Source: Methanomassiliicoccaceae archaeon (lineage in GTDB: Archaea; Thermoplasmatota; Thermoplasmata; Methanomassiliicoccales; Methanomethylophilaceae). Taken from it: a stretch of DNA of 15,338 bases. A model generated the notes under the pieces. The model saw only the letters and a list, made by a program, of their open reading frames with translations, was not told the DNA's origin and did not search any database. Shown here one piece after another: positions 8,734 through 15,267 of this stretch; position 1 is the first letter of the stretch, and each line of letters starts with the position of its first letter. The translations under genes were made by a program, and so were the position numbers. Where the stretch lies: positions 1-15,338 of the forward strand of contig JAEEKU010000025.1 of the NCBI GenBank assembly GCA_016282555.1. Reading direction: 5' to 3'.

Positions 8734-9678
8734 TCAAATCGTTTTCAAAGGGAGAACGGTGTTTTCGAGGCGCTCGATTTTCTTTTTCATGAGTTCCGGA
8801 CATAAACAGACGGACTGGAATTCATTGAAATACGACGCGGATTCCATGGCTTCGTCCAGAGGTTTTCCCGTTCCGAATTCGGCCAGAATGTAAGTTCCTA
8901 TGTTCATCAGGGGAAACGGAAAATCCGAGCAGGCGGATACCGTGTGCAGAAGCGGAACGGAATTCAGGTATGCGCCGCCGGAAATCCCGGTTTTTATTCC
9001 GCATATGCATCTGTTCCTGGAAAGGAGAACCACCGGTTCCAGACCCAGATCTCCGGCGGTTTTGGAGAAAAGAAGGCCCTGGGATTCCACGGTCCCTTCG
9101 CGGGTTTCCGTGAGATCTATTACAGTTCCGATTTTCGCGGTTCCGCAGGGTCCGGAAGAGGTTCTGACGGTACGGAATCCGGAAAAATATCCGTACAGGC
9201 TTTCCATGTACGCAAGCGCTTCTTCCAGTTTCGGAAGGCCTTCTCCGCAGTATATGCGGGCGGAGTCTCTGCCGGCGGTTTCCACGAAATCGGATCTTCC
9301 GACAAGCCTGCTTCCGGGCATGGAACGGATGTAAAGTGAATCCTGGGAGAAAGGAGATCCCGGAAGATACGAATCCGGACCGAACGAAGGAAGCTCCGTT
9401 TCGAAGCGGGATACTTCTCCGGAATCTTTGAATGCTTTGAAGGATACGTACAGTTTTCCCTCGAGGGAAGCGGCGGGAATAGGTACGGGACAGGCCGACG
9501 GGCCCGTTCTGCTGCAGTCGTATTCGGCGGTTCTTGATTCGCCGCGGCTGTCGGTGATTTCTACTCTGAGGGTATCTGCGCGGCAGCGGAAACCGTTCAG
9601 TCCGGATACTATGCACTGGGCGGGAAGATATCCGGTTCCTATCGCGGTATCGACAGCGCTGCCGAGAGCCGCTTCCAT
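8734..9678 (-). CDS. Beta-domain protein with degenerate transglutaminase-like domain
   Basis: A 314-residue protein with no obvious signal peptide or membrane segment. The N-terminal part (about 20-100) looks like a beta-sandwich. Residues about 165-230 align by eye with the transglutaminase-like module found in front of DUF4011 helicases, whose family form is roughly VRLP...GTCLDLALL...LEAIGL.PLVVL..GHAFVG. Here it reads IGTVIDLTETREGTVESQGLLF...LGLEPVVLL followed by NRCICGI. The expected catalytic Cys is V197 and the expected His is R223, so it should be inactive as an enzyme. The tail (about 272-311, ending VLPLK) also fits the family's end (FEEAV...IRPLP). The ATG at 9678 has a near-perfect AGGAGGTG site at 9684-9691, five bases upstream, inside the overlapping end of the upstream gene. 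The position just before the helicase suggests a structural partner split off from a longer fused protein. The homology is my reading by eye and needs a profile search. Confidence 0.8.
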   Translation of the reverse strand: MEAALGSAVDTAIGTGYLPAQCIVSGLNGFRCRADTLRVEITDSRGESRTAEYDCSRTGPSACPVPIPAASLEGKLYVSFKAFKDSGEVSRFETELPSFGPDSYLPGSPFSQDSLYIRSMPGSRLVGRSDFVETAGRDSARIYCGEGLPKLEEALAYMESLYGYFSGFRTVRTSSGPCGTAKIGTVIDLTETREGTVESQGLLFSKTAGDLGLEPVVLLSRNRCICGIKTGISGGAYLNSVPLLHTVSACSDFPFPLMNIGTYILAEFGTGKPLDEAMESASYFNEFQSVCLCPELMKKKIERLENTVLPLKTI

Positions 9679-10328
9679 CGGAGCACCTCCTCGAACGATT
9701 CCTCATGGCGGGAGCCGTCGGAAAAGTACAGGATTCTGATGTACGCTTTCTTTGAGCCTTCGGGTACATCCAGACGGATGCTGTAAGACTGTCCCGGCCA
9801 CAGATCCCTCCTTGACGTTCCGCGGACGCATTCCGTGCGTTCAGCCAGTACGGATACGGAATCTACGCTGATTACGCCGGCAGCCGGGTTGCGTACGGTA
9901 ATCTTCGGATACGGCGTTTTGTCGATGCGCACGCTGAGTACGGTTCTGTAACCGAAGATCTGCTTCATATTTTCCAGACGGCCGAGGTTTCTGGATGCCG
10001 CGGAATAATTTCCTTTTCTGATATTGCGGATGTATTCGTCCCTCTGCTTCTTTACTTCGCCGTCCTGAGAGGATTCCGCTGCGCTCTTTATCTTCCTGTA
10101 TCTCAGGGCGAGGGCGGCTTCCTCCGAATAAAGTCTAGAAGCTTTCCGGGCCAGTTTCAGGCATTTTGAAAGATCGCTGTAGAGGTACGCGCGGGCTTCC
10201 GCGTAAAGTATGCCGGGGTATGCGTATTCCGAAGGGGCATCCCTGACGGTCGCCGAAACGGAACCGGTGAGTTTGTGGAGCTTGATCAGAACGGTACGAG
10301 ATTCCTTTCCGGAACTGAACAGAGACAT
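9639..10328 (-). CDS. Helical plus beta-domain protein of unknown function
   Basis: A 229-residue protein that I do not recognise. After a short N-terminus, residues about 33-120 are rich in Ala, Lys, Arg and Tyr and look helical, TPR-like in feel (AEARAYLYSDLSKCLKLARK, later YIRNIRKGNYSAASRNLGRL). Residues about 128-215 look like a beta-sandwich (SVRIDKTPYPKITVRNP, then AYIRILYFSDGSRHEE). That C-terminal part resembles the N-terminal beta region of the next gene, so both may carry related adaptor domains. No signal peptide or membrane segment is seen. The ATG at 10328 is chosen over the TTG at 10331. It sits in a TGATG junction with the upstream stop and has AGGAGGT at 10335-10341, six bases away, whereas the TTG would leave only three. 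The last 13 codons overlap the next gene by 40 bases, and the extension looks recent (see findings). Confidence 0.85.
   Translation of the reverse strand: MSLFSSGKESRTVLIKLHKLTGSVSATVRDAPSEYAYPGILYAEARAYLYSDLSKCLKLARKASRLYSEEAALALRYRKIKSAAESSQDGEVKKQRDEYIRNIRKGNYSAASRNLGRLENMKQIFGYRTVLSVRIDKTPYPKITVRNPAAGVISVDSVSVLAERTECVRGTSRRDLWPGQSYSIRLDVPEGSKKAYIRILYFSDGSRHEESFEEVLRWKRLSAALSIPR
9684..9691 (-). promoter_or_regulatory. Ribosome binding site inside the preceding gene
   Basis: AGGAGGTG lies within the codons for EEVL near the end of the 229-residue protein, five bases before ATG 9678. It is a full-strength site and fixes the start of the transglutaminase-like gene despite the 40-base overlap. 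Confidence 0.8.
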
Positions 10329-10519
10329 CAAAGTACCTCCTCGAATGCGTCCTCGATTTCTTCCAGAAGTTCCCGGTCGGTTTTTCCTTCGGGATTGCTG
10401 ATTCCGCTGTTTGCAACCAGCCCTTCGATCAGTCTTCCTATCTGGCGCTTGTTGATCCAGATGAACATGATGCCGGCCGCGGTGACTGCGATTTTCGCGA
10501 TGTCTATGAGATCGAGCAC
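10328..10519 (-). CDS. Small one-pass membrane protein
   Basis: A 63-residue protein with one predicted membrane helix near residues 6-23 (IDIAKIAVTAAGIMFIWI), then a basic patch (NKRQIGR) and an acidic C-terminal tail (DRELLEEIEDAFEEVL). By the positive-inside rule the tail is probably cytoplasmic. The start is a GTG at 10519, nine bases after the stop of the SPFH-like gene, with GAGGGAT just upstream. Its stop overlaps the next start as TGATG, and its last codons supply that gene's ribosome site, so it is translated as part of the operon. Function is unknown; a membrane tether for the otherwise soluble operon products is an inference. Its short length lowers confidence, but position, spacing and composition all support a real gene. 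Confidence 0.75.
   Translation of the reverse strand: MLDLIDIAKIAVTAAGIMFIWINKRQIGRLIEGLVANSGISNPEGKTDRELLEEIEDAFEEVL
10335..10341 (-). promoter_or_regulatory. Ribosome binding site in the last codons of the 63-residue gene
   Basis: AGGAGGT lies within the codons for the final EEVL of the small membrane protein, six bases before ATG 10328. It selects ATG 10328 over TTG 10331 for the next gene and is almost identical to the site at 9684-9691. Confidence 0.75.
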
Positions 10520-10528
10520 TTCAATCCC

Positions 10529-11359
10529 TCAGATACCGCTGTAGATTCTGGCAGCTCTGCGCTTCTCAGACTCTGTTTTCATGCGTTCGATTTCGGCTTT
10601 GGCTTCCTGGCGGGATCTGATGTTTTCGAATTCGAGCCTCACTGCTCCGGATTCCACATCCGCCTGCAGGAAGTCTATCTCTTCCTGGGATTCCCTGCGT
10701 TTTCTAATTAAAAGTTCAGAACTCTGAAGATCGAATCTTATCTTTACGGCGGCGATGTGGATCCCGTAGTTGAGAATGAAGGGGTCGGTCGCGGCGAGTT
10801 CGAGGCATCTGAGTCTGATGTCTTCGCAGAATTCCCTGACGGAAGAAAACTGGAACACGGCATCCCTGAAACAGTCGGAGACGTGTCTGGCCAGTTCCGC
10901 CGATACGTAATCGTCCGGTATCGTTACGATGCCGTGGTCGCCGTCCGCGCCGATGGTAGGATCGAAATCGATGTCCTTTTTGGCAAGCTCGAATACTCTT
11001 CTGAAAAGATTTTTCACATTGGTGCCGTCGAATCCGGGAGTTTCCCGGTCCACGCGGATCTGATAGAGAATTTCCATGTCCGCATAGCAGTCGGTGAATT
11101 CTCTGGACAGGAATCTGTAGCGGCTGATAACGGCAGGTTCGGCAATCTCTTCATTAATCCAGATGGTTTCCAGGCTTTCGGGATACTTTTTCATTATTCT
11201 TCCGGATGTGAAATCGGCCGCTTTCACGTCATTGCGGGTGAAGCCTTTGTATCCGGATTCCGTGAATATGTATCCGCAGGATCCTTCGACTTTTCTTATT
11301 ACCGTATTCTTGCCTACAGGCAGTCTGCTGTTGTAATTGGCTATTTTCTTCACGAACAT
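10529..11359 (-). CDS. SPFH/band 7-like protein
   Basis: A 276-residue protein and the first gene of the operon. Residues about 75-212 have the strand-helix layout of an SPFH (band 7) domain: YADMEILYQIRVD (92-104), an amphipathic helical stretch with LARHVSDCFRDAVFQFSSVREFCEDI (156-181), and the diagnostic NYGIHIAAVKIRFDLQSSELL (197-217), comparable to the GI-x-V-x-x-V-x-I segment of the family. A long charged helix follows (about 218-270, KRRESQEEIDFLQADV onwards), as in SPFH proteins that form rings or filaments. There is no N-terminal membrane helix, which most SPFH proteins have; the next gene encodes one. The ATG at 11359 has GAGGTG at 11368-11373, eight bases upstream. A scaffold role at the membrane is inferred. 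The family call is by eye, with moderate certainty. Confidence 0.82.
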   Translation of the reverse strand: MFVKKIANYNSRLPVGKNTVIRKVEGSCGYIFTESGYKGFTRNDVKAADFTSGRIMKKYPESLETIWINEEIAEPAVISRYRFLSREFTDCYADMEILYQIRVDRETPGFDGTNVKNLFRRVFELAKKDIDFDPTIGADGDHGIVTIPDDYVSAELARHVSDCFRDAVFQFSSVREFCEDIRLRCLELAATDPFILNYGIHIAAVKIRFDLQSSELLIRKRRESQEEIDFLQADVESGAVRLEFENIRSRQEAKAEIERMKTESEKRRAARIYSGI

Positions 11360-11367
11360 TTCCGGAA

Positions 11368-11373
11368 CACCTC
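11368..11373 (-). promoter_or_regulatory. Ribosome binding site of the SPFH-like gene
   Basis: GAGGTG, eight bases before ATG 11359, matches the complement of the 16S rRNA 3' end (AGGAGGTGATC) and fixes this start. Confidence 0.7.
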
Positions 11374-11419
11374 GGGAAAGTTTCTCTGAAGAACTATAAC
11401 CGGCGTTTGGATAAACCCG

Positions 11420-11427
11420 TTTTATAA
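11420..11427 (-). promoter_or_regulatory. TATA-like box of the SPFH-helicase-kinase operon
   Basis: TTATAAAA on the minus strand lies about 60 bases before the first ATG (11359). An archaeal start site about 25 bases downstream would fall near 11400, giving a leader of roughly 40 bases that contains the GAGGTG ribosome site. No strong purine-rich BRE is visible in front of it, so the call is moderate. Confidence 0.45.
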
Positions 11428-11442
11428 TCGGGATCCGTTTAC

Positions 11443-11449
11443 AAAAAAA
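11443..11449 (-). terminator. T-run terminator after the second kinase gene
   Basis: Seven consecutive T on the minus strand begin 14 bases after the TAA of the second kinase gene. There is no clear hairpin, as expected for an archaeal T-run terminator. It separates this gene from the SPFH-led operon that follows in the same direction. Confidence 0.5.
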
Positions 11450-11463
11450 GTTCAGGAAGGAGT

Positions 11464-13445
11464 TTACTTTTTACCGAATAATTTACGGCCAAGGATCTTG
11501 TGCTCTATTTTTGCATGGTGAATTATTCTAAGTGCACGTTGATCAAATGCGTTAGATCTTATAGAAGTAGTAACAGGAATTGTTACCGATGTAAGTGATG
11601 TACACTCGTAAAAAGCACCATTTCCAATCGAAGTGACCGAGTCTGGAACTGTAACCGATGTAAGTGATTTGCAACCGGCAAATGCACGATGTCCAATACT
11701 GACAATGCGTTCTAGTTTACCATTACTAACAAAGAGTTTGGGAATGGTTACAATTTTTTTATTGTCAGTGTATTTGGTCAAAGTAAGACCAGTCGCTTTC
11801 ACAGAATAATCAAAATCAGGCATTTCGATTGGAACATCCCAGCTCACTACTGTCTCAACAGGGATAATGACACTTTTTTCGGCAAGCAATCTGTTAACAA
11901 TAAAAACACGGGATTTATTATGGCCTCCGAGAGCAGCCTTCTCCAGCCATTCGAGGGCGTTTTCCTCGGATTTTTCAAAAATGATTCCGTTAAGAAACAG
12001 TTTTCCCAATATTACCTGAGATTCAACATCTCCGGTTTCAGCCGCCGTTCTCAATGCATGGACAACTTTCTCGACGCTTACAGGTGCGCTTTCCTCATTT
12101 AATTGTCCGCTTAAATACCCGGATATCAGTATTTTTGCTGCTGAAAGATAACCGTTTTCAGCAGATAGCAGAAGATCAACCATGCAATCTTTATCATCCT
12201 GCCTAGAAAGAATCTGATAGACCTCAAACTGCCCCAGACACGATCCTCCGCGGGATGACATCCGGTACGATTTCAGAGGTTCATCCGGGTCAGAAGTTTC
12301 CAGCAGTCCGCAGGCTATCGCTTTTCCTTTCAGCCACAGAGAACCCGGCTCTTTTGCAGCATTGTCATAACTGATTTTCGCTTTGCGGACATCCATCAGT
12401 GCGGAAAGACGGTTCTCTTCCGTTCCTGTTCCTTCGGCTTTCATAACAGCACAAGCCAGTATGTATCTGGGATCGTCCGAACCGGAAAACACTGAAAAAG
12501 CACGTTTGTAATCCGGAACACTCTCCAGTCCCTTTATGAAAGCCATTCCCTCTTCGAACGCCCCGGTTCTGACTGCACTGTTCTCATGAACGGCTGTTCC
12601 GGTTCCCGCAGATTCTAAAGCATCTGCGAATTCCGATGCGGAAGCATATCTGTCATCTTTGTTTTTGGCCAGCGCCTTCGATAGTATACTCCTGTACTGT
12701 TCCGGAGCGGCCTCTATATCAGGTCCGTCTCCGAGTATTTCCATAACCAGTTCGGCTATGTCCGCAGTGCTGTACGGCGAATGTCCGGAAACAGTTACGT
12801 AAAGGAGAATCCCCATCTGCCAGATATCGGTTCTCACATCAACGGAACCGTATGTTTTTTTCGAAATCTGTTCCGGCGCCATGTATTCCGGCGTCCCTTT
12901 CATCCCGGCACTGCTGCGGGAAGAAGATCCTATCGTTCTGAACAGTCCGAAATCGGAGAATTTCCATTCTCCGTTCACGAAAAGGATATTTTCCGGTTTT
13001 ATATCCCTGTGGATCACGCCGCAGTCATGGATGTTCTGGAGTTTGCGCAGAAGTTCCGGAATCACGCCGATGCAGGCTTCCCGGTTTTCTTCCAGATATT
13101 TCTTCAGGTCGCTTTCCCCGTATTCTATCACCATCCAGGGAAACGGAGTTACGTTGTAATCTATGAGCCTCACAACCGAATCAGGGCAGTTTTCAGACAG
13201 ATCAGCCCATGAAGCAGCTTCGGATTTGTACTGCCTGACAATGTCATCGAACAGAGAATACAGGGTTTCTTCGGTATCCCTGATATTAACGGAAACAGGG
13301 ACTTTAATGGCATACCTATTCCCGTTTCTCATAACAGAGAAAACCTTTCCGGATGCGCCTGAACCCAGAACAGATTCTATTCATACCGGGCGATATCTCC
13401 CAGAATATCTCCGTTTACGTCCCTGACATAATCCGATATGCCCAT
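11464..13445 (-). CDS. Second Ser/Thr kinase-Sel1-LRR protein, N-terminal frameshift
   Basis: A full-length paralogue of the kinase at 2622-4931. The main open frame starts at ATG 13332 (622 residues). Numbered from there it shows ATP lysine K10, catalytic loop HRDIKPEN (108-115, an RD kinase), DFG with D127, APE (152-154), then Sel1-like repeats (about 255-480) and two to three BspA-type LRR units (about 540-600; FAGCKSLTSVTVPDSVTSIG is nearly consensus). This start leaves out the glycine loop. The same frame upstream to 13380 encodes IESVLGSGASGKVFSV, a proper glycine loop, with no start codon and a TGA at 13381-13383. Another frame from ATG 13445 encodes MGISDYVRDVNGDILGDIARY, matching the paralogue's N-terminus. 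One base is therefore missing near 13380. Either the gene is broken, or the base was lost in sequencing or assembly. The LRR-coding end is clearly AT-rich. Confidence 0.88.
11582..11670 (-). repeat. Near-identical 20-base repeat, LRR units of the second kinase
   Basis: The 20-base segments at 11582-11601 and 11651-11670 differ at two positions and lie 69 bases apart, which is one 23-residue LRR unit. Both encode SLTSVT. The low divergence points to recent unit duplication or homogenisation within the LRR tail. Confidence 0.7.
13377..13383 (-). other. Frameshift site in the second kinase gene
   Basis: On the minus strand TATGAATAGAATC joins the frame from ATG 13445 (…ARYE, then stop TAG at 13379-13377) to the glycine-loop frame (IESVLGSG…). 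Adding one base (for example GAA-ATA-GAA instead of GAATAGAA) would give a continuous RYEIESVLGSG, in line with DYQIDESIG in the paralogue. A lost A in a run of three is the simplest cause. Confidence 0.75.
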
Positions 13446-13485
13446 ATAAATTCGAATGCGGATAGTAAAACCATAAGATAATACT

Positions 13486-13493
13486 GTTATACA
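13486..13493 (-). promoter_or_regulatory. Possible TATA-like box of the second kinase gene
   Basis: TGTATAAC on the minus strand is about 40 bases before the inferred original start ATG 13445. A start site about 25 bases downstream would give a short leader. No ribosome site precedes ATG 13445. This is a weak call: the 13446-13593 spacer between the divergent genes is AT-rich and offers several similar strings. Confidence 0.25.
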
Positions 13494-13593
13494 TCACAGC
13501 CGTATTCGGAATGCAGGAATCTTCCGAAAGCGGTTTTAGTTATGTTCGTACCGGTAATGGGATCTGAAATAGCCGGTCAGCGAGTCCCTTCCC

Positions 13594-14526
13594 ATGGCAG
13601 CCAACCCGGACAGAAAACACCTGACAGGAATGGACAGATTCTCTAAAGCCATTCTTTCCAGCGCTTATATAGTCGCTTTTATCTCTTATCAGGCGGTTTT
13701 CAAAGAGCAGGGGTATTTGTTCAGGGAGGTATACGAAGGACTGTGTCTGGAAGAAGACGGAAAAACCGTAAAAAGGCTTCCTCAGGAATATCACAGCCTG
13801 ACTTCGACGATACAATTCGATTTTCTTACAGAAATAATCCTCCGGGGAACGAGAATGTTTCTAAACATAGAAATCCAGGGAAAAACAGCTCCCGGAATAG
13901 AGAAGAGGCAGTTCAGGTACTTTACGGCAATGAACTGGTACCAGTGCGATAATCTCTCAGTGAAAGAGAAGGATCTTGGTCCGGTTTATGGCATATGGAT
14001 TTTCCTCAATCCTAGAAAAGCACTCAGAAATACTGTCATAAAGCATCTCGTGTGGAAGACTGGCACTGGAATCCGGTCTCCGGAAAGAGAAGAAACGGGC
14101 GGAATTATCGATGTGAACCTGGGCAGTCCGGATGAAACCGATGATGAACTGCTGGTCTTTGCCAATACCATATTTTCAAAGAATTTATCTTGGGACGAAC
14201 GCAACACCCGTCTCGGAAAACTGTTTAATATCGTTTTAAATGATATACTTTACAGGGTGGAAGGAAGCATGCTGGCAACACTGAATGAAGATTACGCCGA
14301 AGGTCGTTACGAATCCGGTATGGAAGACGGGTTCGATCTGGGACTGGAACAGGGAAGGAAGGAAGCTCTCCGGTGTCGTGTGAACGATTATACCGAGACT
14401 GTCCTGAGTCTCATGGAGGGTTTCGGATTATCACTGGAAAAAGTTCTGGAATCCGTTAAAATTCCCGAAGATATACGCGGCGAAGTCCTGAGCAGCGTCG
14501 CATCCAGACTGAACCGATCCGAATAG
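13594..14526 (+). CDS. Rpn-family PD-(D/E)xK nuclease (recombination-promoting, transposase-like)
   Basis: A 310-residue protein of the Rpn/YhgA-like type (PD-(D/E)xK nuclease family transposase). DRFSKAILSSAYIVAFI (14-30) is the usual N-terminal helix. FDFLTEI followed by MFLNIEIQGK (88-97) supplies the nuclease core, with an Asp then E93 and K97 in an E-x-Q-x-K arrangement. A later segment (LLVFANTIFSKNLSWDERNTRLG) and the Gly/Glu-rich C-terminal turn GMEDGFDLGLEQGRKEA (about 241-257) are also typical. Escherichia coli Rpn proteins cut DNA and promote RecA-independent recombination; some have a role in phage defence. The ATG at 13594 is the first in frame after a stop at 13570-13572. No clear ribosome site precedes it; ATG 13630 is an alternative. 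It is divergent from the second kinase gene and no terminal inverted repeats are evident. Confidence 0.85.
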   Translation: MAANPDRKHLTGMDRFSKAILSSAYIVAFISYQAVFKEQGYLFREVYEGLCLEEDGKTVKRLPQEYHSLTSTIQFDFLTEIILRGTRMFLNIEIQGKTAPGIEKRQFRYFTAMNWYQCDNLSVKEKDLGPVYGIWIFLNPRKALRNTVIKHLVWKTGTGIRSPEREETGGIIDVNLGSPDETDDELLVFANTIFSKNLSWDERNTRLGKLFNIVLNDILYRVEGSMLATLNEDYAEGRYESGMEDGFDLGLEQGRKEALRCRVNDYTETVLSLMEGFGLSLEKVLESVKIPEDIRGEVLSSVASRLNRSE

Positions 14527-14610
14527 TAGCACTATAGTGATTCTTCGTGAATTTTCCCGTCCCGGCCGGCAGAATGTAATATCACTTCCTTCATCAGAGC
14601 ACGGATTCAG

Positions 14611-14937
14611 ATGAAATGCGCGAACTGCGGAGCCGAATGCAATTCCGGAGTCAGATTCTGCGATCAGTGCGGAGCCGGACTTATGACACTCGGCGGCGGA
14701 TTCAGGGTCGGTTACCCGGAGGATGCGGAGCGTCTGCTGGAAATTCTCAGATCCAAACTCGATACGGACAGCGTCCGCAATTCTCCTAAGAGCATAAACG
14801 GACAGATAGTTTCCATCGGCGATGTTGAAATCAGCGGGGCTCTGTCGAAACTTCCTAAGATATACTCCAAAGGAAAGGTCAGCATCATTTCGCAAAAGAC
14901 GCAGAATATTCGTTCCCTAAGTTACCTTCCGCCCTGA
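14611..14937 (+). CDS. Zinc-ribbon protein, cut short by an in-frame TGA
   Basis: A 108-residue frame that opens with a zinc ribbon: C3-x2-C6 and C17-x2-C20 in MKCANCGAECNSGVRFCDQC, with an extra C10. The rest (about 28-90, GGFRVGYPEDAERLLEILRS onwards) is not recognised. Zinc ribbons of this kind sit at the N-terminus of many archaeal regulatory or membrane proteins. The frame stops at TGA 14935-14937 but is open again straight after, through to 15267. The protein is therefore probably the front part of one interrupted gene of about 219 codons. The last 15 or so residues (QKTQNIRSLSYLPP) look unlike the rest and may be read in the wrong frame. Ribosome site is weak (CGGAT). Confidence 0.6.
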   Translation: MKCANCGAECNSGVRFCDQCGAGLMTLGGGFRVGYPEDAERLLEILRSKLDTDSVRNSPKSINGQIVSIGDVEISGALSKLPKIYSKGKVSIISQKTQNIRSLSYLPP

Positions 14938-15267
14938 CGCGACAGAATCCAGATAGCGGAAGCGGTATTCAGCGACGATGCGGTGATCCGCCGCGAAGGC
15001 GACTGCGTATCCGTTTACACCGATTACGGAAAATACTGCATCGACGACAGGGTTCTGGACCGGATGACCCGCAGGTATTTTTCCAGAAGCAGTCTCGCAG
15101 TGCTCAGAAAAGACGATCTGTTTTACGTTTACACGGACAACAGGAAAAATCCGCAGTACGTGCGCCTGAACGATTCGTACCTTAACGGAACCAGCATCGG
15201 CCAGTTCGGTTACGGATACGCCGTTTTAATAGGCGGAAAATTCGAAATGAAAATCCGTCGGACGTGA
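14938..15267 (+). pseudogene. Likely C-terminal remnant of the zinc-ribbon gene
   Basis: This stretch is in the same frame as the zinc-ribbon gene and separated from it only by TGA 14935-14937. It encodes IQIAEAVFSDDAVIRREGDC and a beta-rich remainder including YVYTDNRKNPQYVRLND, with codon use like its neighbours, ending at TGA 15265-15267. The only start candidate is a GTG at 14983 without a ribosome site, and coding-like sequence begins before it. An independent gene is therefore less likely than the back half of a broken one. The domain is not recognised. If expressed alone from GTG 14983 it would be 94 residues. Confidence 0.5.

Noticed and set aside
13377..13379. TAG in the N-terminal kinase fragment considered as a pyrrolysine codon, since related methanogens decode TAG.
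   Set aside because: Reading through TAG would stay in the wrong frame; the kinase sequence resumes one base out of register, so a frameshift explains it and decoding of TAG does not.
14530..14539. Ten-base palindrome CACTATAGTG after the Rpn gene, a possible operator or TATA element.
   Set aside because: Short perfect palindromes of this size are expected by chance in a window this long, and nothing around it suggests a binding site.
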